From the NCBI GenBank assembly GCA_963582935.1, contig CAUZSH010000035.1:1-19644 (forward strand): a stretch of DNA of 19,644 bases. The letters run 5' to 3'. The position numbers and the translations under genes were made by a program. This stretch comes from CAUZSH01 sp963582935. Its GTDB lineage: Bacteria > Pseudomonadota > Gammaproteobacteria > Francisellales > Francisellaceae. Shown here piece after piece: positions 15,906-19,644 of this stretch. The first letter of the stretch is position 1, and every line of letters starts with the position of its first letter. Below the pieces are notes generated by a model. The model did not search any database and was not told where the DNA came from. It worked only from the letters and a program-made list of their open reading frames with translations.

Positions 15906-16637
15906 ATGGAGCGAACTTATAAAACGGTCTATGCGTGGCTGGTTCATCTTTTTACCGCTTCAGGCGCTATCTTTGGCATTCTTGCGCTTTATGAAGTTTA
16001 TAAAGGCAGCATGTTTTTGGCGTTTCTGTATATTGCTATCACCATTATTATTGATGCCATAGATGGCACATTTGCTCGCTTGATCGACATTAAGAAGTAT
16101 GCCAATATTGATGGTGCACTTCTCGATAATATCATTGATTTCCTAACTTTTGTCATTGTCCCATGTTTTATTATTTTAACTGGCTCCATTGTCTCAGAAG
16201 ATTGGAAGATCCCGAGCATGATAATGATCGCCCTTGCTTCTTGCTACCAGTTTACGCAACTAGATGCAAAAACGGATGACCATTTTTTTAAAGGATTCCC
16301 AAGCTATTGGAACATCACAGTCTTTTACCTTTATTACTGGCAAACCACACACACAACAAACATTATTATCATCGCAGTTTTGGCCGTGCTTACCTTTGTG
16401 CCAATCAAATATATTTATCCTTCTAGAATGAACTTTATCAGTAAATCTAAGTGCGTGAGAACGTTAATGTTTAGTGCGACAATTGTATGGGGAGCTGCCA
16501 CATTGGCACTATTATTCACCTACCCAAATAAAGCACCCATTTTAAATGCTATCTGTATCATTTATATCGCTTGGTATTTTTTATTTAGCCTTTACCTTAC
16601 TTTTTTTCCGATTGATTATAAAAAGAAAACTAAATAA
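15906..16637 (+). CDS. pcs: Phosphatidylcholine synthase (CDP-alcohol phosphatidyltransferase family)
   Basis: Pcs makes phosphatidylcholine in one step from CDP-diacylglycerol and choline in the inner membrane. The 243-residue protein begins WLVHLFTASGA, typical of bacterial Pcs. It carries the CDP-alcohol transferase motif with D50, D53, G54, A57, R58, G70, D74 and D78, so all four metal-binding aspartates are present. The 11-residue gap between R58 and G70 is longer than the usual eight and fits the Pcs subgroup rather than PgsA or PssA. LDNIIDFLTFVIVP follows as in rhizobial and Legionella enzymes. About eight hydrophobic helices are visible. It starts at ATG 15906 without a clear Shine-Dalgarno. 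Its 3' end overlaps the convergent mutase gene by 8 bp. Confidence 0.88.
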   Translation: MERTYKTVYAWLVHLFTASGAIFGILALYEVYKGSMFLAFLYIAITIIIDAIDGTFARLIDIKKYANIDGALLDNIIDFLTFVIVPCFIILTGSIVSEDWKIPSMIMIALASCYQFTQLDAKTDDHFFKGFPSYWNITVFYLYYWQTTHTTNIIIIAVLAVLTFVPIKYIYPSRMNFISKSKCVRTLMFSATIVWGAATLALLFTYPNKAPILNAICIIYIAWYFLFSLYLTFFPIDYKKKTK

Positions 16638-18033
16638 AACTATTCACCCACGCCGTCATTTGAGTTTGAATCCTTTTTAAAGCCTCCTCACTATCTGCCT
16701 CAAAACGCATCACCAAACATGGGGTGGTGTTTGAGGCTCGAGCCAAGCCCCAGCCATCTGTAAATTCCAGTCGCACCCCATCAATGCTAATAATATCCGC
16801 ATCAGGGAAAGCATTATGCGCTGAAGTCACCAACCCATGAACGATTTCAAACTTATGTGATTCAGGTACCGCAATATTAATCTCTGGGGTATTGATACTT
16901 TGCGGGATCTCATTAAATAATTGATCTGCATCTAGATCAGTATGAGCCAAAATTTCTAATAATCTGGCACCAGTATACAAAGCATCATCAAAGCCAAACC
17001 AACGATCATTAAAAAAGGTATGTCCGCTCATTTCACCGGCCAATGCTGCATCCACTTCTTTTATCTTTTTCTTAATCAAGGCATGACCTGTTTTTGCCAT
17101 AATTGGGATCCCGCCAAACTGTTCAATATAAGGCGCAAGATTTTTGCTGCACTTCACATCAAAAACAATGGTCGCTTTAGGCGTTTCTTTCAAAAGCTCT
17201 CTAGCATAAAGCATAAGCTGTCGATCTGGATAAATAATTTCGCCTTTCGGCGTCACCACACCCAAACGATCGCCATCTCCATCAAAAGCCAACCCAATAT
17301 CCGCCTCCTTCTCATGAACGACTTTTATCAATTCCTGTAAATTTTCAGGTTGACTGGGGTCAGGGTGATGATTTGGAAAATGACCATCAATTTCACAATA
17401 AAGCTCATGCACCTCACATCCTAGCTCACGAAATAGCAGTGGCGCGGCTTCTCCCGCCACACCATTTCCCGCATCAATCACGATTTTAAGCGGTTTTGCA
17501 ACAATCACATCATCCACAATACAACTAATATAATCTGGAATGGGCTCACGATTTTGTTCATTCGCTTCACCAGATTCAACGTTTCCCTGTAAAATCCTTT
17601 TCTTTAATGCTTGAATATCATCCCCTGACAAAGTGTTTCCAGCAATCACCATTTTCAATCCGTTATAATTAACAGGATTATGACTGCCTGTGAGCATAAC
17701 CCCAGAACCCGTTCCAAGCGTTTGTGCTGCGAAATAAAGTACAGGGGTTGGCACGACACCAATATCCACCACATTACACCCAGAAGCTAAAATCCCCTCT
17801 TTTAATGCCTGAATTAATTTTGCTCCCGAGAGCCTACCATCTCTTCCAACCACAATAAGCGTTTCGTTTTGTGATTGCGCTTCAGAACCTAAAGCAAGAC
17901 CTATATCATGCACCGCCTCTTCCGTTAGATCCACATCTACAATGCCGCGAATATCGTAGGCACGGAATATTTCATGGTTTAAAGTATCTTTCGTCGTTTT
18001 TATTACCGCTGGTGTCTGTGATTTTTTTTTCAC
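16630..18033 (-). CDS. Phosphomannomutase/phosphoglucomutase (AlgC/ManB type)
   Basis: This alpha-D-phosphohexomutase interconverts mannose or glucose 1- and 6-phosphates, feeding GDP-mannose and UDP-glucose routes to surface polysaccharides. The 467-residue protein has FRAYDIRG at residues 23-30, the phosphoserine loop TGSHNP with S118, the metal loop DGDGDR with D251, D253 and D255, and the sugar-binding GEMSGH near 333-338. The C-terminal domain includes RASNTTPCLVMRFEA. This layout matches AlgC/XanA-type PMM/PGM rather than GlmM. The start is GTG at 18031-18033 with GAGG at 18041-18044, 7 nt away. It lies 12 bp downstream of the solute-binding protein gene, so the two are likely co-transcribed, although no functional link is obvious. 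Confidence 0.92.
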   Translation of the reverse strand: MKKKSQTPAVIKTTKDTLNHEIFRAYDIRGIVDVDLTEEAVHDIGLALGSEAQSQNETLIVVGRDGRLSGAKLIQALKEGILASGCNVVDIGVVPTPVLYFAAQTLGTGSGVMLTGSHNPVNYNGLKMVIAGNTLSGDDIQALKKRILQGNVESGEANEQNREPIPDYISCIVDDVIVAKPLKIVIDAGNGVAGEAAPLLFRELGCEVHELYCEIDGHFPNHHPDPSQPENLQELIKVVHEKEADIGLAFDGDGDRLGVVTPKGEIIYPDRQLMLYARELLKETPKATIVFDVKCSKNLAPYIEQFGGIPIMAKTGHALIKKKIKEVDAALAGEMSGHTFFNDRWFGFDDALYTGARLLEILAHTDLDADQLFNEIPQSINTPEINIAVPESHKFEIVHGLVTSAHNAFPDADIISIDGVRLEFTDGWGLARASNTTPCLVMRFEADSEEALKRIQTQMTAWVNSFI

Positions 18034-18045
18034 GTTATCGCCTCT

Positions 18046-19644
18046 TTAATCAAATTTAGATGCATCTATCTTTTTTAGTTTACGATGTTCTTTTCGCCAA
18101 TAACTGATCACAATAGGAATGGTGATCATAAACGCAATAATAATTACGCTAAGAATTGGCCAAATATTTGGAACATTCCAACTTTCCCGCATTTCTGCCC
18201 TTAACTTGGGGTCTATTCTAGCATATTTCAAGGTATTATTTGCCATCGCATGTGGTTTCGTTACACGAGCCCAATTATGTGACAGAGTTAATGACTTAGG
18301 ATGAAACCCCCAAATCCAAGGAGAATCCTCTCGAACAATCTCAATCATCTTGTTAATAATCACAAGTCTCTCTGGAGTATTGTCCATATTTTTCATTTGA
18401 TCAAAAAACTTATTGAACGCTTGATTATTATAATTTGCAGCATTCTCACCATCATTTAATGCTTTTCCATTTGGTCCATACAACAACATTAAAAAGTTTT
18501 CAGGATCAGGGTAGTCTGCATTCCATCCAAAAGAAAAAATCTGGGCGCTCCCGATCCGCATTTTTTCACGAAAACGATTATATTGTGTCGCCCGTATATT
18601 GAGTTGAATGTCTATTTTTTTGAACTGAGCTCTTAACCAAGAAAGACGCGCTTTATCATCCGGTCCCATACTCGAAACAATATCTAAATTTAAAATCAAA
18701 GGCTTTCCAGTCATTTTATCCACGCCATCCTTATAGCCTGCTTCACTCAATAAAGCTTTTGCATCTTTAATGGTTTTCTTTTGCTGCGTTTCTATATCAT
18801 ATAAAACGGGATTCAATTCCTTTGAATGTCCATATATTCCTGGTGGAATCGGTCCTTGTGCCGTAATCCCCCGACCATTCATAAAGATAGAAATATATTC
18901 ATCCACATCAAAAACCATGGCAATGGCTTGCCTTAATTTCTTTGCTCGCTCGGAATCACCACCCACAATTGGGTCTTGCATATTAAATCCCCAGTAAAAG
19001 GATGAAGGTTGCACCGTTGTAGACAACCGAATGCCCTTTGCTGCGACCTCTGGAGATGGCTCAATCTTTCCTGACTTGCCAAAGCGAATAGCCTGATCAA
19101 AGGCATCAGAACTCACGGTAGATCGGTCGTAATAACCTTGCAAAAATTTATTCCATCTAGGAATGCTTTCTTTTTCAAGTGAAAAGATAATTCGGTCAAT
19201 AAAAGGTAATTTCATCCCGGCATCCTGTAACAACCCTAATTCTTGATCCTTTTCTTCACCTTCCGTCGGGTAATAATCAGCATGATAATTGGGGTTTTTA
19301 ACCAACACCATTCTTCGATTAGGATTATTTTCAGCTAGAAAATAGGGACCCGTGCCAATGGGATACCAGTCTAGAGAAATATTTTTATCCGACATTCCTT
19401 GTTGCGCATAAAATTTTTCAGCCTCCCAAGGCATGGGCGCAAAAAATGGCATTGCCATCCAATATAAAAATTGTGGCGACTTTCCTTTTATCGTTACTGA
19501 AAATTGATATCGACTTAATGCTTTCGCACCGAGAAGCACATACTTATTTAGATTTAAAAATGCAGTTGGAGATACCTCTCTTCTATCTTCTAATGTATCT
19601 TCTAATTCTCGAAAACCAACGATCAACTCCGCCATAATGCCCGA
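18046..19644 (-). CDS. Family 5 extracellular solute-binding protein, C-terminally membrane-anchored (N-terminus outside window)
   Basis: This is the C-terminal 532 codons of an SBP_bac_5 (OppA/DppA-like) protein. The frame is open to the window edge, so the Met at 19635 is internal and the signal peptide is unseen. Family hallmarks are the GTGPYFL segment, the DVDEYISIFMNGRG region, and FSFGWNADYPDPENFLMLLYGPN near the C-lobe. Such proteins usually capture peptides for an ABC importer. Unusually, the mature domain is followed by a hydrophobic helix (about NIWPILSVIIIAFMITIPIVI) and a highly basic tail ending KIDASKFD. That implies one C-terminal membrane span with a cytoplasmic tail instead of free diffusion. 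Permease and ATPase genes are not visible downstream, where the mutase gene follows after 12 bp. The ligand is unknown. Confidence 0.88.
   Translation of the reverse strand, partial: SGIMAELIVGFRELEDTLEDRREVSPTAFLNLNKYVLLGAKALSRYQFSVTIKGKSPQFLYWMAMPFFAPMPWEAEKFYAQQGMSDKNISLDWYPIGTGPYFLAENNPNRRMVLVKNPNYHADYYPTEGEEKDQELGLLQDAGMKLPFIDRIIFSLEKESIPRWNKFLQGYYDRSTVSSDAFDQAIRFGKSGKIEPSPEVAAKGIRLSTTVQPSSFYWGFNMQDPIVGGDSERAKKLRQAIAMVFDVDEYISIFMNGRGITAQGPIPPGIYGHSKELNPVLYDIETQQKKTIKDAKALLSEAGYKDGVDKMTGKPLILNLDIVSSMGPDDKARLSWLRAQFKKIDIQLNIRATQYNRFREKMRIGSAQIFSFGWNADYPDPENFLMLLYGPNGKALNDGENAANYNNQAFNKFFDQMKNMDNTPERLVIINKMIEIVREDSPWIWGFHPKSLTLSHNWARVTKPHAMANNTLKYARIDPKLRAEMRESWNVPNIWPILSVIIIAFMITIPIVISYWRKEHRKLKKIDASKFD

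Overview
This window looks like chromosomal DNA of an AT-rich gammaproteobacterium. YchF, TsaE, FolC, AccD, MraY, MurD, FtsW, FadH and MnmG all resemble their Escherichia coli counterparts in length and motifs. The phosphatidylcholine synthase gene, the dispersed cell-wall cluster and the base composition fit host-associated or aquatic lineages related to Legionellales or Thiotrichales. That placement is inference; no rRNA or other decisive marker is present. Nearly all of the DNA is coding, and no tRNA, rRNA, CRISPR array or intact mobile element was seen.

Layout. 1-1088 (+): ychF, missing only its first codons. 1078-4817 (-): a DAHP synthase gene, then accD, folC and tsaE, with a good promoter just before accD. 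4818-5513: the only long non-coding stretch. It holds a promoter/palindrome for the first DAHP synthase gene, a degraded small gene on the + strand and a short transposase-like remnant on the - strand. 5514-10280 (-): mraY, murD, ftsW and a second DAHP synthase gene. 10439-13373 (+): fadH-like 2,4-dienoyl-CoA reductase and a TauE/SafE-family exporter. 13460-15349 (+): mnmG. 15352-15744 (-): an unrecognised four-helix membrane protein. 15906-16637 (+): phosphatidylcholine synthase. 16630-19644 (-): a membrane-anchored family 5 solute-binding protein, cut by the window end, followed by a phosphomannomutase/phosphoglucomutase.

How the genes work together. mraY-murD-ftsW supply lipid I synthesis, a cytoplasmic muropeptide ligase and the septal glycan polymerase. 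The two DAHP synthases catalyse the same first step of aromatic biosynthesis. accD feeds malonyl-CoA to fatty-acid synthesis, folC makes folates, and tsaE and mnmG modify tRNA. The remaining genes cover unsaturated fatty-acid oxidation, membrane lipid composition and sugar-phosphate supply.

I found no convincing new multi-gene system. The points most worth a second look are the decayed DNA between the two DAHP synthase genes, the paralogue pair itself, the detached mraY-murD-ftsW block, two palindromes at promoters, the phosphatidylcholine synthase and the C-terminally anchored solute-binding protein.
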